48,068 nt of DNA from Astrothelium macrocarpum (GCA_021030915.1 JAGEMR010000183.1:1-48068), one strand, 5' to 3'; counted from the first letter of the stretch, positions 12,848-24,290 are shown. Notes: generated by a model not told the origin, from the letters alone. Numbers and translations are program-made.

Positions 12848-13214
12848 TATTACGATCTCACGGTTATATAAATATATCCTATCGAAGAATAATCAATTAA
12901 TATAATATTCAAATGGATTATTCACGTAATTTTGAATAAATATCACCAATCAAATGATGAAATTCATTAAATTAAAAATGAGAATTATGATAATATTGAT
13001 AAATAATTTAAATATATAAAAATATTATAAAATCATTATAATTTCGTTATATTCAAAATCATTTTTTAAATTAATTTTTGATAATATTTTTAATAAAAAT
13101 TTTGAATTATTAATCAATTATTATTTTTTATTAATTTAATCTTTTATCGATTCATTTCAGAAGCCATTTTGATCCCAAGTAGACTTGACTCTAAGGATAC
13201 CTGAGATCATAACA
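12848..13214 (+). repeat. 3' LTR of L1
   Basis: 367 bp, the same length as the 5' LTR. Here the pattern of damage is reversed: the inner (5') end is AT-converted (TATTACGATCTCACGG) and the outer ~55 bp are intact (GACTTGACTCTAAGG...CATAACA). Confidence 0.9.
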
Positions 13215-13219
13215 TTTTC

Positions 13220-13573
13220 TGATATTAAAAATATGGCCAATTTTTTATTAAAGATATAAAATGGCGATCATATTGATAAATAATAGACGAAACGATTTAT
13301 AAATTCATAATTTATTTTAAAAATCCGATTCAGTTGTTTTTATGATCATTAAAGGATATTTTATAAAGATTCAAAATTTATTTTCGAATGATTCATATAA
13401 TTAAATCGTATAATAATTAAATATAGGATTTAAAAAAAGGATATTTATAATTTTGATGAAATTAATTTTATGATAGATATAATCATCATATCAATAATCA
13501 TTATATATATTAAAAAACGTGATAAGATTAAATCTATTTAATCTGATAATCAAAAATGGATTATAATCATTGA
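13220..13573 (+). pseudogene. Middle piece of transposon B transposase
   Basis: The plus strand contains MANFLL, a segment like the pogo pre-catalytic region, and KKDIYNFDEINFMI, equivalent to DIYNFDEtGF.iG with the first catalytic Asp retained. This 354-bp piece of B separates L1 from L2 and is collinear with the pieces at 4157-4399 and 20230-21281. Confidence 0.8.
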
Positions 13574-13578
13574 ATATA

Positions 13579-13944
13579 TATTATGATCTCAGGTATCCTT
13601 GGGGTCAAGTCTACTTGGGATCAAAATGGCTTCTGAAATGAGTCGATAAAGGACTGAACTAGCAAAAATAATAATTGATTTAATAATTCAAAATTCTATT
13701 GAAGACGTTATCAAAAATTAATTTAAAAAATGATTTTGAATACGATAAAATTATAATATTTTTATAATATTTTTATATATTTGAATTATTCATCAATATT
13801 ATCATAATTCTTATATTCAATTTAATAAATCTTATTATAAAATGGATAATATTCATTTTAAATTATATAAATAATTTTTTCGAATATCATATTGATTAAT
13901 TATTCTTTAATAAAATATATCTATATAATCATAAAATTATAATA
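13579..13944 (-). repeat. 3' LTR of L2
   Basis: 366 bp. The outer end (13579 to about 13665) keeps normal GC; the inner end near 13944 is AT-converted. Confidence 0.9.
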
Positions 13945-15249
13945 TTATTCTTCTTTTTTAATCATATATTCTTATATATTATAAATTCGTTGATTTTTAT
14001 GAATTTTTTTAAAAATATTTTTTCATTTTATTTTCGACTATCATCGTCTTATATCAGAAATTTTCCATTTTGATTCTCCAATTCCTATTTTTTGCGATCG
14101 CTGTCTATTATAAAAATTTATTTATATCATAATAGATTTTCGTTTGAAATATTCCGAATATATCAAAAATGGCCGCAAATATATAAATCTTTCATAATCG
14201 TCTTTAAATAAAATTCATAAAAAATATCAAAAATATATTAAAAATGACGAAAAAGAATTGACATAAATATTGATTCGTTTATTAAAAAATAAAAAGATTT
14301 TTCGTCAAATCGAAAAATGCATAAAAACGAAAATAGAATATAAATTCGATTTATTATAAAAAGAAATAAAAGAAAATTATTCCATGATAAATATCATTAT
14401 TAATTTTTTTTCTTTTATCTAAAATTTATTTATTTAAAAGAATAATATATTATTTAATGAATTATTAAATTCTAGAATTTTTTGATTTTTTTAAAAATAA
14501 TAAATTCTTTAAAATAATCTATAATATTTTTTTATTTTTTTTTTAAAATTTTTTAAATTTTTTATAATTTCTCATATATTATTTGAAAATGGATATTTTT
14601 TTATTTTATTAAATATTTATGATTACGGAAATCTATTATTTTTTCAATTTCGAATTCATTTTTTTTTTTTAATTCGAAATAAAATATTTTTTGATATGAT
14701 ATTATTAGATCCATTAATTGTAATAAAAATATATAAAATATTGGATATATTTTGATATTTATTGATAATTTCAATTTAAAATTCTCCGATTCTTTCTATT
14801 TTTATATTAAAAATAGTCCGATTTTAATTGATTCAAATTTTTTTATTAATAATTTATTTTTGAAATTTTTGATAAATAAATATATCCTATTTTTCTTTTT
14901 TAATTGAAATCCATTTTTTTTGAATACATTAATTTTTTTATTTTTTATTTTTATTTTTTCAATAAATTTTTCAATTTTTCAATTTTTCTTTTAATTTCGG
15001 TCAAAATTTTCAATTTTTATTATATATTCTTTTATATTTGATCCGAAAATATTTATATATTTTATTTTTCCAGTCTTTTTATTGGTTATTTTATAATATA
15101 TTTCATTAATATCTTTTTTATAATTATAAACGTTCTTTAATTCAATATTAATTATATCATAAATAAAAATGATATCCAATTATTTTATTAATTATTAATA
15201 TAATATTTTAAATAATATTTTAATATTTGATTCATTTATTCTATTTGAT

Positions 15250-15850
15250 CATCTGTTTTTTTATAATATATTATAAATATTTTTAATTTGATTCTAAATT
15301 ATTCTAGAATTATTTTTCAATATATTAATATGAATCTCCGATTTTTATCAGATATAATATTTATTGGAATTCTAAAATATTTTATTAATTTCTGAAATAT
15401 TAATTCAATTATATAAATTATTTTATATATTTTTTTAAATTATTTGATAATAATATATTTCATTAATTTATTCATAATAATTATAATTATATTATATTTA
15501 AATTCTATTATTGAATCTTCTGATTTTGATAAATTTATTATAAAATCCATAATAATTTATTCGAATAATTCATCTGATTATTCTATTGATATGATTATTC
15601 TTTTTTTTATTTATATATTATATTTATTTTTCTGATAATATTCGTATTTAATAATATAATTTTGGATATTTTTCTTCATTCATTCGAAATGGCAATTCTT
15701 TTAAATATTTTTTATTATTTATATAATTTTTGAATATTTATAAAATAATCCGTCATAATATTTTTAAATGATTTTTTTAATATTTTTTTATAAAATTGTG
15801 ATTTTTCATTCAGATAATATATTTTTTTTAAAAATGGTCAGAATTATATT
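15250..15850 (-). pseudogene. L2 integrase remnant
   Basis: This is the minus-strand counterpart of the L1 integrase remnant. The plus-strand open frame at 15444-15635 is only its antisense shadow; a similar shadow exists opposite the L1 copy at 11220-11405. Confidence 0.65.
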
Positions 15851-16719
15851 GATTTTTTTTATAATTTTCTGATAACGTATCATTTCTATTGATCTGAAGA
15901 ATTATCTGATTATTTATTTTTTTTAATTATATAATCTGATCTTCGATTTAAAATATTAATTTTTAAATTATTCTTTTCTGATATATATTTAATGATAAAT
16001 TTATATTATTCTAAAAATTCTGATTATTTAATTTATCATTAATTTGATTATTTGATTATAATAAAATAGATGAAATTTTTATAATTAATGAAAATTTCCA
16101 AAAATAATGATTTTTTAATATAAATCTTCCAATATTATAATATAATAATTATAATAAAAAATTTTTTATTATAGATATTATAATTTTATTCTAATTCTGA
16201 GAATTTTTTTGAATAATATTCTATCAGATATCATTTTCCATTTTATATCTATTATCGTAAATATATTTTTATTATTAAATCGGATATATCAATTTCAATT
16301 TATATTAATTCTAATAATTTAATAATTTTTAATATAAAATTTTATAAATAATTTTTTTTAAATATTTCGAATATCTTCCTTTCATTTTTTCCGAAAATGA
16401 ATATTTTTCCGTTTTTTATTAATTCTATTAAAAATTATATTTTAAAAAAATAATTTTTAATAAATCTTCAATTATAATTAATGAATTTTAAAAAAAATTA
16501 AATATTTTTTATATTCTTTAATTCTGATTATTCTTTAATTGATTTTATTTTATTTAAATTAATTCAGATTATTTTTATTCTGATGATATAATCTAAAAAA
16601 TTGATTTTTTTTATTCAGAATTCATATTTTGATAATTTTAATCATAAATTTTATTTATCAAATTCTATAAATATTTATCATATATATTATATATATTCCT
16701 TTTTTATTTTTAAATAAAT

Positions 16720-16745
16720 AAAAATATCATTTAAATAAATTATAA
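16720..16745 (-). pseudogene. L2 reverse-transcriptase catalytic box
   Basis: The minus strand reads IIIYLNDIFIY, the same mutated YLDD box as in L1. It lies at the expected distance from the 5' LTR (about 3.49 kb in both elements). Confidence 0.78.
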
Positions 16746-19700
16746 TAAATTTATTAAAATAGAATCGTAATATATTATTAATAGATATTTGATAATTGAT
16801 TGATATATTTATAAATTCAAATAATATGATAAAATATTCAAAATATCTATATTTTATTTAAAATATTATTTTTTATTTTTTATTTTCTTTCATTCTGATA
16901 AAATTATAAATTTTTAATAGATTCAATTTAATGAATTATTATATATCTGAAAATCTATTTTATAATTCGATTATATTTGATAATAAATATCAATTTTTAA
17001 TTATTATTTTATTAAATTATTAATAATCAATATAAAATCATAAATTTTTATTTTTTTTTAATACGAAAAAAATCAAATATTTTATAAATGATTCCAATTT
17101 TTTGATAAAATTTTTTTTTAAATTTTTATTCAAATATTTTTTTAATATTTCAAATTTTTTATTGAATAATATATAAATAAATCTAAATATAAATTATTTT
17201 TTTATAAAAAATTTTATTTTATGATCCTATAATTAATATTTAAATAATATTTTAATATCTAATTTTTTTTAAAAAAAATATATCCATTTTTTATATTTTA
17301 AAAGAATTCTGAAAATTATTGAATTAATTTTTAAATTATTAATCTTTTGATCTTTTTATTTTATTAGAATATTTATTATATCCGAATCTATTTTTATAAA
17401 AATTTCGTTTTTTGAAATAATTTATATAAAATAATCATTTATTTTATTTTTCATTTCTTTCAGATACGAAAATTTTGATATAATTTTATAATTATATTCA
17501 TTTATTTTTAATATTTTAAATTTCCAATTAATCATTAGATTATATTATTATAATCATAATAATTCTAATACGATATCATATCTAATTATAATAATAATAT
17601 CAAATATGATTTTCTCAATATATTTTACGATAGATATAATTAATGATTGAATTTTTTAAAAAATTTTTCCAATTTCTGATATTTTTTATTCTATTATTAT
17701 ATATATTATATATCTTTTATTTTTTGATTTTTTTAATAAATTTAATAATTTCTGAAATATTTTTAATAAAAAATTCTCATTTACATTTGAATCAATCAAT
17801 ATTTTAATTCTATTTTTTATTAATAAAATAATAATATATAATAAATAATTAGATATTTAAATAATATTTAGATTTATATATATATTTTATATATAAAATC
17901 TAAATCATTTTTTTATATTTCATATATTTTGATTATTATTTATTTTATTGAATTTGAAAGATATTGAATTATATCATTATTATTATAATATGAATAAATT
18001 TTTTTATTTTTATAAAATCATTTATTAACCAATATATATTCCCTTTTTTATTTTTAATATATATAATAAATGATAAAATTATAATTTATTTATAGATTTT
18101 ATTCATATTATTGTAATTTTTCCGCCATATAAATTTCATAATTTTCATTTTTATATTGATAATAATATATTTTTTTATAATCTAAATATTCTTTATTTAT
18201 GAATAATTATTTTTAAAAATAATTTTAAATCCAATAATCATAAATAGATTATATTAATAAATTCATTTGAATATATTCTATATTTCTTTTTAATAATAAT
18301 ATATATATGAATATTATTTCTTTCATTTTTTTATTTATAAGAATTTCTTTTAATCATTGATTTTTAATATATCTTTTATAATTTTTATTATAATATTATT
18401 ATTATCATATTTTTTTATATTTTAAATATTTTAAATTTTGAATATTAATAATATTTTTTTATCAAATATTAATTTTTATTTTTTAATAATTTCAATATTC
18501 CATTATTGGATATTTATTATTCCGGTATTTTTCCGATTTTATTAATTTTTTATGATCTGAATTTTTAATATCAAATAAAATATTTTTTTATATTTCAAAA
18601 TTTTTTATAAATAATTCTATCAAAATTTTAAATTATTTCTGATCTATTTATATTATAATTATATGAATTAAATAATTAAATATAATATATATCTTAATTA
18701 TATAATAATTCTCATAATCTGAATATTTTAATATTTTTTTTATATATTATTAGAATATAAATTCTATAATTGATCGTTTTCATATAATTTATTTATTTTA
18801 TTGATTTATTTATGATATATAAATCCGCATTTTTTTTCATATTTTTTATAAATTTTTTAATATTAAAAATTGATCATTCCTTTTATTATCATTCTATTGA
18901 TTGAATTGTCATTCATTCTTTTTATCAGATATTTTCTGAATAATCCTTTTTATCAGAATATTCTCATTCGAATTATTAATTAAAATTATATTAATTTTTT
19001 TTTCCATAATTGCGATTTTCCGTCGTATTATATTGGATTTGGATTGATAATTTTTTATAAAATGTCTTTCTTTTTCATAAAAATAATATTTTTTATTTTT
19101 AAATTCTTTTTTAAAATGGATATTATTTTTTCTTTTTCTTTTTCTGATAAAATTAAAATCTATTAGATCGTTATAATTATTATTCTAAATTCGTGAATTT
19201 TCTCATTCAATAATTAATTTATAATTTATTCTTTTTTTTTAAAATTTTCATATACAATTTATTATTTAATTTAATTATAATTTTTATTAAATATAATAAG
19301 ATATCTATAATATTTATATAACATATTAATTTATTTTTAATATTATTTTTAAATCTTTTATAAAATATAAAATAGAATATTTTATCATTTTATTTAATTT
19401 ATTAAATATATTTCTGGAATTTGATTATATAATTAATTATAAAAATCTTTTATTTAATATTCAAAATAATTTATTCAATTATCATTTATTAATTGAATAT
19501 TTCGAATATTTTATTAATTTCTTTTTTAAATATATCAAAATTTTGAAATATATTATTAATAATTTGATTTTTGATATTATTCATATAATTAATAAAATAT
19601 AATCGGATTCAATAGAATTTTTTTTTTTTATAAATATATTTATAAAAAAAGACTGATTATCTGAAATAATATCTTCAAATATAAAATATAATTATATAAT

Positions 19701-19858
19701 ATTAAATTAATCTTTTATTTTGAAATAATTTTTATAAAAATTATCAGATTTTTTGATTTTTCCGTCAAATTATAATATAGATCGGATTCTTCCGATTTAT
19801 AATATATTATCATCATTCTATATTTATTTTTATTAATTCATTATAAAAATATTCAATA

Positions 19859-20224
19859 TATTATAATTTTAGATATTTTTAAAATTAAATTTATTTAAAA
19901 TCAAAATAATTTCTGAAATAAATTGATAAAAAATTGAATTAATAAAAATAATAATTAATTTGATAATTCAAAATTCTATTAAAAATATTATCAAAAATTA
20001 ATTTAAAAAATGATTTTGAATATAATAAAATCATAATAATTTTATAACATTTTAATATATTTAAATTGTTTATTAATATTATTATGATTCTCACGTTCAG
20101 TCTAATAAATCTCATCATAAAACAGGTGATATTCATTCCGGATTATGTGAGCAATCCCTCCGGATATCACACTGGTTGGTTACTCCCTGGCGGGGTGTAC
20201 CCGCATGACCGTGGGGTCGTAACA
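19859..20224 (-). repeat. 5' LTR of L2
   Basis: 366 bp. The outer ~95 bp are intact (CCGCATGACCGTGGGGTCGT then AACA at 20224); the inner end at 19859 is AT-converted. Confidence 0.9.
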
Positions 20225-20229
20225 ATATA

Positions 20230-21281
20230 TCAATATAAAAAATTGATATATTCTTTTTTTTATAATTATTCAAAACGTCTATTATTTTATAAATCGGATT
20301 ATAAAATCCAATTTTCCGAATGATTAAATAATTAAATCTATTTTTAATAAATGGATCAATAATAAAATTAATTTAAAATGAATTCAATATTTTAATAAAT
20401 ATATTAAAAATCGTATAAAAAATGTATATTGGATTTTGATTATTGATGATTATAAAGATTATTTATCAGTCGAATTTAATGATTTTTATAAATAAAATAA
20501 AATTATTATCATTAATATATTTTCGAATTTATCATATTTATTTTAATTATTGAATATTATATTATATTCGTCTTTAAAACGTGTATATGATGATCAAATT
20601 AATGTCTTTGTCAAAGATATTATCATTCATATTATTAAATCTGAATTTTTTATCATTTTTTTTACTGTTCATAATAAAATATTTATAAATAAAAATATCA
20701 GATCTGAATTCAATATTATTGGAATTATATTTTGAAATTCAAATTTTATAATTTTAAAATTGGATATTCATTTTAGAATGTTTATATTATCAGAAAATCG
20801 TCCATCCATCGCCCGTGAATGGGAATTATAAATCTCTTCCAATTTATAAAAAATCATTTTACAATCTAATTTTATTAAAAATTGGATTTTTGTCTATCAA
20901 AATAATTTTTTAATATCAATTTTAGATATTATAAATTAAATAATGAAGGATATATAAATAATGATATATTTTATTATTCTTTTGAATGATCAAATACGTA
21001 TTTTTTAAAATATAAATATGATATTTGTAAAACGTCAGAGAATTAAAAAATCATATATATAATATAAAAGAATATTATTTATTGAAAAATCCAAAATTCT
21101 TTTGGTAAAAAAGAAAAAAAGAAAGTAATTTATGACTGATGAAATGGAAAATGATAATTCTTTAAAGAGAATTATAACAATTTTGTAATAATATGATATT
21201 TATAATGAAATAAATCATAATATACGAATTTATAATAAAAATATAAAAATTTCTGAAAAATCTGAATTAGATGAATTTTAA
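20230..21281 (+). pseudogene. C-terminal piece of transposon B transposase
   Basis: The plus strand reads WILIIDDYKDYLSVEF then INIFSNLSYLFQ.LNIILYSSLKRVYDD (with interruptions), equivalent to the pogo DDE_1 stretch RLLI.DGH.SHl..eF ... PpHsSHllQPLDv..F..lKr.Y. An uninterrupted stretch at 20550-20735 continues into IRSEFNIIGIIF, matching NI.sgF..tGi.P. The frame ends near 21281 with a charged tail. Confidence 0.8.
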
Positions 21282-21384
21282 ATGAATTTTTTTATTGTGT
21301 TTTTGAGATTTAATATTGATGGGGTAGATATGCGGAGAAATGCGCGGGCAACTGATATGCGCGGCTAACTGATGAACCACGTTA

Positions 21385-21882
21385 TTATATGAAAAAATAT
21401 TATATTATTTCATTTTAAATTCTATTTAATAAAGTATTAATATAAAAATAATAAAAAATAAAAATATATATTATATCAAAATAAAAATTTAATTATATGA
21501 AATTATCTATTTTTTTTTATATGAGATTAAAAAATATTAAAAAGACTGATTTCAATATAATTAAATAATATTTTATAAAATGATTTAATCAATCTTTTTT
21601 CAATTTATTTTTAATTAATTGGAATGCGAAATTTTATATTATTCAATTAATTAATGGAATATCATAATTCATAAATATATTAATTTATTTAATTAATATG
21701 ATTTTTTGATATTATGAAAATTTTATATAAAATTTTCATTGAATTAATTTCATATTCGTAATAAGATTTCTATAATACTACAATAATATTATATAATTGA
21801 TTTCATATAATTTCGCTATATAAATATAATTAGAATATTTTTGCGCATCTATTACTGCAATCGCTTTTTCAATTGAGCCCAT
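21385..21882 (-). pseudogene. N-terminal half of transposon A transposase
   Basis: Minus strand, ATG at 21880-21882. It reads MGSIEKAIAVIDAQKYSNYI.IAKLYEIN, matching the Fot1/Pot2/Tan1-type start (sIe.AiaaIe..e..ny..iAk.Ygv.rsTLsRR), followed by a broken CENP-B-type region (IPLIN*II*NFAFQLIKNKL) resembling LPPTr.mIqnFA. It continues at 4041 on the far side of element B. The first ~35 codons lie in the undamaged edge and are still open. Confidence 0.8.
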
Positions 21883-21946
21883 ATTGGCTGTATAATTCGC
21901 ATTTGAATGTGTGGAGTTGAGAAAATTCGGAGTATGCATCCAGATG

Positions 21947-21973
21947 GGCCGTGCACACAGCGGCGTATTCTCC
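21947..21973 (-). repeat. Right terminal inverted repeat of A
   Basis: Inverted copy of 2672-2698, followed by the TA duplication at 21974-21975. Confidence 0.9.
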
Positions 21974-21975
21974 TA

Positions 21976-22854
21976 TGCAGCGCGGCATGCGCCAGTTGCG
22001 GCACGGCGCGCACCCCTGGACGCAATCCTTCGCACGTTTACACTTTGTCTATTACGCCGTACCACATACGTCCCGTCGACGACGACCTAGCCATTTCGTT
22101 GTCGTCGACTCGATCGCATATCATTCTTCATGACTTCTCATTTGATGGCTAGTGCATTCTCCAAGCAACTTGGACGTTCACTCCATATCCCCTGCTTGGA
22201 AACCCAATGCATCAAGTTCTTCAGCTCGATCTCTTGCGCCCACAATGCACATCCTAGGCTTGGCACCGGAAAATGAATTGATCGAGTATCGAGACTCATA
22301 TAAGTGTTGCTTCTGTGCAAGGCATCATGATAGGGAGAATACGATTGTTCACTTGCCGATTCAGCCTTGCAAGCCTTTGTATCAACTCAGCCGCACGAAG
22401 CGGATGAAGAGATGACTAACGCAAGGTCACAAGGCAAAAATTCGATTAATTTGTCTGGAGTGGTGTAATGGAAAAGGCAATGTCTCAAACGGTCTCATGC
22501 ATTTCTTGATCTCTACGACATGGGACTTTCCCAACATTCCCGCCAGCCGTTCTCGCAAAGATAGAATCTCGCATGCTCATTTGCTACTGTGGACCCTGAT
22601 AGGCCGTTTCTAAGTTCGCCCGTAGCGGAAGCCGAGTTTGGAAAGACTTGATTCGATGGACTGGAAGGGCAATGGCTTGCGCGCAAGGTTATCTTCGACA
22701 AGACTCAGCGTTCCACTCAGCATTTTCGCTTATCCGCGACATATCCAACATCCTTCTTTCATTCAAGCTGTCAATCCGTGTAGCCACACTTTGACGACTG
22801 GGACGGCTCGCAAGAGGTGCCTTCAACGTCATCATGATGTTGCGCAGTGAGGCC
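21976..22854. other. Intergenic between transposon A and the rhodopsin-domain gene
   Basis: GC-normal immediately outside the TA duplication. No gene is recognised. Small inverted repeats are visible, for example GTCGACGAC with GTCGTCGAC near 22076-22109. Short open frames here have no coding character. Confidence 0.55.
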
Positions 22855-22860
22855 TATAAA
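22855..22860 (+). promoter_or_regulatory. Possible TATA box of the rhodopsin-domain gene
   Basis: TATAAA about 100 bp upstream of the ATG at 22960, in an otherwise GC-normal region. The inference is from position and sequence only. Confidence 0.4.
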
Positions 22861-22959
22861 CAAATGGCGCATACATGATTTCGTTGTTCGGCTTGACAAA
22901 TCTTTCTGCAAAACACCAATTAAGCATTACAGCAACTGAACCTCTGCTCTTAGTCTACG

Positions 22960-24290
22960 ATGGCCGACACAAGTCCTTCGATGCCTCTCAATCCACATAA
23001 ACTCGGGCGGGATGGAGTAGCTGCTCTTATTGTTTTCGCTTTTCTGACTTTGCTATCCACGCTTGCAGTGATTGCTCGATTTGTTGCTCGTAAGATGCGC
23101 GCAGGTATTGGGTGGGACGACTGGACCAGTCTGGCTGCTCTGACAAGTTCTTATGGTTGGATGATTGCATCTGTGATTGTGGTGAAAGATGGGCACGCAG
23201 GATATCACATCACGCAGTACACTGATCAAGAGCTCGAAGTATTGTACAAGGTTAATCTGTTACCACAATGCTATTTGAAGGTTACTGATGTGTATTGCAG
23301 GCGGATTTAGCTGGTACATGGACGTACACCTTTGCCATCGCGCTGCCAAAGATATCGGCGTTGATCATGTATAGTCGTATATTTCCTGTTCGCCCGCTTC
23401 AAATCTGGAAGTGGACCATGGGAAGTATTGTCGTTGGATATGTCATTGCAGGTCTTGTGACCAACATGCTTGAGCTTTCTCCCCTTGAAGCCCAGTGGAA
23501 GCCCTGGATACCTCACCTTACGAGCATTCAAGAGAAATCATTTGATATCATCATGTCCATCATCAATATTACGTTGGACGTCATCATTCTCGCGATACCT
23601 CAGACTCGTGTATGGAAGCTTAAAATGACGGTCAGGCGAAAGATAATGATTTCTCTATTATTTCTGTTGGGAGGCTTGTAAGCATTCCGATCTCGTTTAG
23701 TACAAGGTTATCCTGACGCTACTAGTGTATGTATCTCTAACGTGATACGTACGATCTCGCTGGAGACCCTTGATACGAGTGATGTTCCTTGTAAGTAAAC
23801 TCTCTTGCCGTTCTTTAATCATGCATGCAAATGCCACCTGGCGTTCACTTCATGTTATTCCATCCCTCCTAGGTGTAAGAAAGAACGTAACAGCTGAACC
23901 TCGTGACCTTCAGACACAATTTTGGATTCTACTATCTGGTCAACTGTGGAGATAAACGTTTCGATCATTTGCACCTGTCTGCCGATACTTCCCGTCCTCG
24001 TGAACTACATGTTCGGCAAGACAACCTGGGATGGAAGCCCTCGATCCCCCCAATCAAGTTCACGAAGTAGACTGTTTACTTCGCTCAGAACACGCGGCTC
24101 AAAATCCAAGGCAGGCACATGCACTGACCTTGAGGACGGGCGGTCATTGCCTGCAACAACCAAAGATTTGGACCTGAATATATTGGATCCCTTTAATGGG
24201 CAGACAGGGTATACTTTCCATATTATGCAGCCTACACAGATTAGACAAGATGCTGATAGCGTCGCACTTCCGTGTCTGGGCGATATGTGA
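22960..24290 (+). CDS. Fungal rhodopsin-domain (SAT4/PTH11-like) integral membrane protein
   Basis: Four exons: 22960..23250, 23301..23677, 23726..23790, 23914..24290, giving 369 aa with all phases consistent. Introns are 50 nt (donor GTTAAT), 48 nt and 123 nt. The protein has the layout of the fungal rhodopsin-domain family: a hydrophobic first helix (VAALIVFAFLTLLSTLAVIA, about residues 20-39) ending in ARF.ARK, then GWDDW, LYK..L...W.YTFAIALPKISALIMYSRIF, a long helix GSIVVGYVIAGLVTNM, then QTRVWKLKM..RRK, F.CISNVIRT..L...D, and the last helix STIWSTVEINVSIICTCLPIL. A hydrophilic cytoplasmic tail of about 95 residues follows. There is no CFEM domain. This plasma-membrane family is large in Pezizomycotina and mostly uncharacterised; a receptor-like role is inferred. 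It is the first gene beside the AT-rich island. Confidence 0.85.

Larger units (their letters stand above)
4405..13214 (+). mobile_element. L1: full-length Ty3/Gypsy LTR retrotransposon, RIP-mutated
   Basis: Two LTRs of 367 bp (4405-4771 and 12848-13214) bound the element; it begins TGTTACGACC and ends GATCATAACA. Five-base duplications TTTTC lie at 4400-4404 and 13215-13219. A purine-rich tract (AAAAAAGAAAGAA, about 12832-12844) precedes the 3' LTR. Removing inserts C and D leaves about 6.6 kb. Remnants of reverse transcriptase (YLND at 9774-9785, from YLDD) and of integrase (11.0-11.4 kb) occur in the order RT then INT, which defines Ty3/Gypsy. No gag is recognisable. All frames are full of stops. 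Confidence 0.92.
13579..20224 (-). mobile_element. L2: full-length Ty3/Gypsy retrotransposon, inverted relative to L1
   Basis: LTRs of 366 bp lie at 13579-13944 and 19859-20224 (minus-strand element, so the 5' LTR is the one at 20224). ATATA duplications at 13574-13578 and 20225-20229 prove an insertion independent of L1. Length 6646 bp equals L1 without its inserts. The minus-strand RT box YLND lies at 16726-16737 and the integrase region near 15.25-15.85 kb. It is alignable with L1 along its whole length and is equally AT-saturated inside. Confidence 0.92.
4044..21382 (+). mobile_element. Transposon B: pogo/Fot1-like element inserted in A and split by L1 and L2
   Basis: Terminal inverted repeats start ACGTGGTTCATCAG at 4044 and end, inverted, at 21382, with at least 44 matching bases. 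TA duplications are at 4042-4043 and 21383-21384. Three remaining pieces (4044-4399 plus TTTTC, 13220-13573 plus ATATA, 20230-21382) add to about 1.87 kb. Reading them in order on the plus strand gives a complete but mutated pogo-type transposase: helix-turn-helix, then YNFDE, then the final catalytic block. That the pieces are collinear proves that the two retrotransposons inserted into one element. Confidence 0.9.
2672..21973 (-). mobile_element. Transposon A: outermost pogo/Fot1-like DNA transposon, split by B
   Basis: Terminal inverted repeats begin GGAGAATACGCCGCTG at 2672 and, inverted, end at 21973; they match perfectly for about 28 bp and more loosely for a further 50. Both are flanked by a TA duplication (2670-2671 and 21974-21975), the Tc1/mariner-pogo signature. 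Subtracting inserted element B (4044-21382 plus one TA) leaves about 1.96 kb, normal for Fot1-type elements. The transposase is on the minus strand, with its N-terminal half at 21882-21385 and its DDE half at 4041-2750. The interior is AT-saturated by C-to-T mutation; the first ~75 bp and last ~120 bp are not. It is the oldest element of the nest because everything else lies inside it. A sister element in the opposite orientation starts at 47517. Confidence 0.9.

Noticed and set aside
4405..20224. Tandem or CRISPR-like array from the repeated LTR ends
   Set aside because: The repeats are LTR pairs of 366-367 bp with target duplications; no regularly spaced short repeats exist.
2672..21973. 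One 19-kb giant TIR element (for example a Maverick-like or other large cargo transposon)
   Set aside because: The terminal repeats at 2672 and 21973 span 19.3 kb, but all internal sequence beyond 1.96 kb is accounted for by later insertions with their own target duplications.
2672..21973. Mitochondrial DNA insertion or a centromere because of extreme AT content
   Set aside because: No mitochondrial genes are seen, and the AT content is explained by mutated transposons with recognisable transposase, reverse transcriptase and integrase. A centromeric role cannot be judged from sequence; the block is short and closely flanked by genes.
22440..22520. tRNA-like D-loop text (GTGGTGTAATGG)
   Set aside because: No TTCGAATCC-type B box or acceptor pairing at the right distance.
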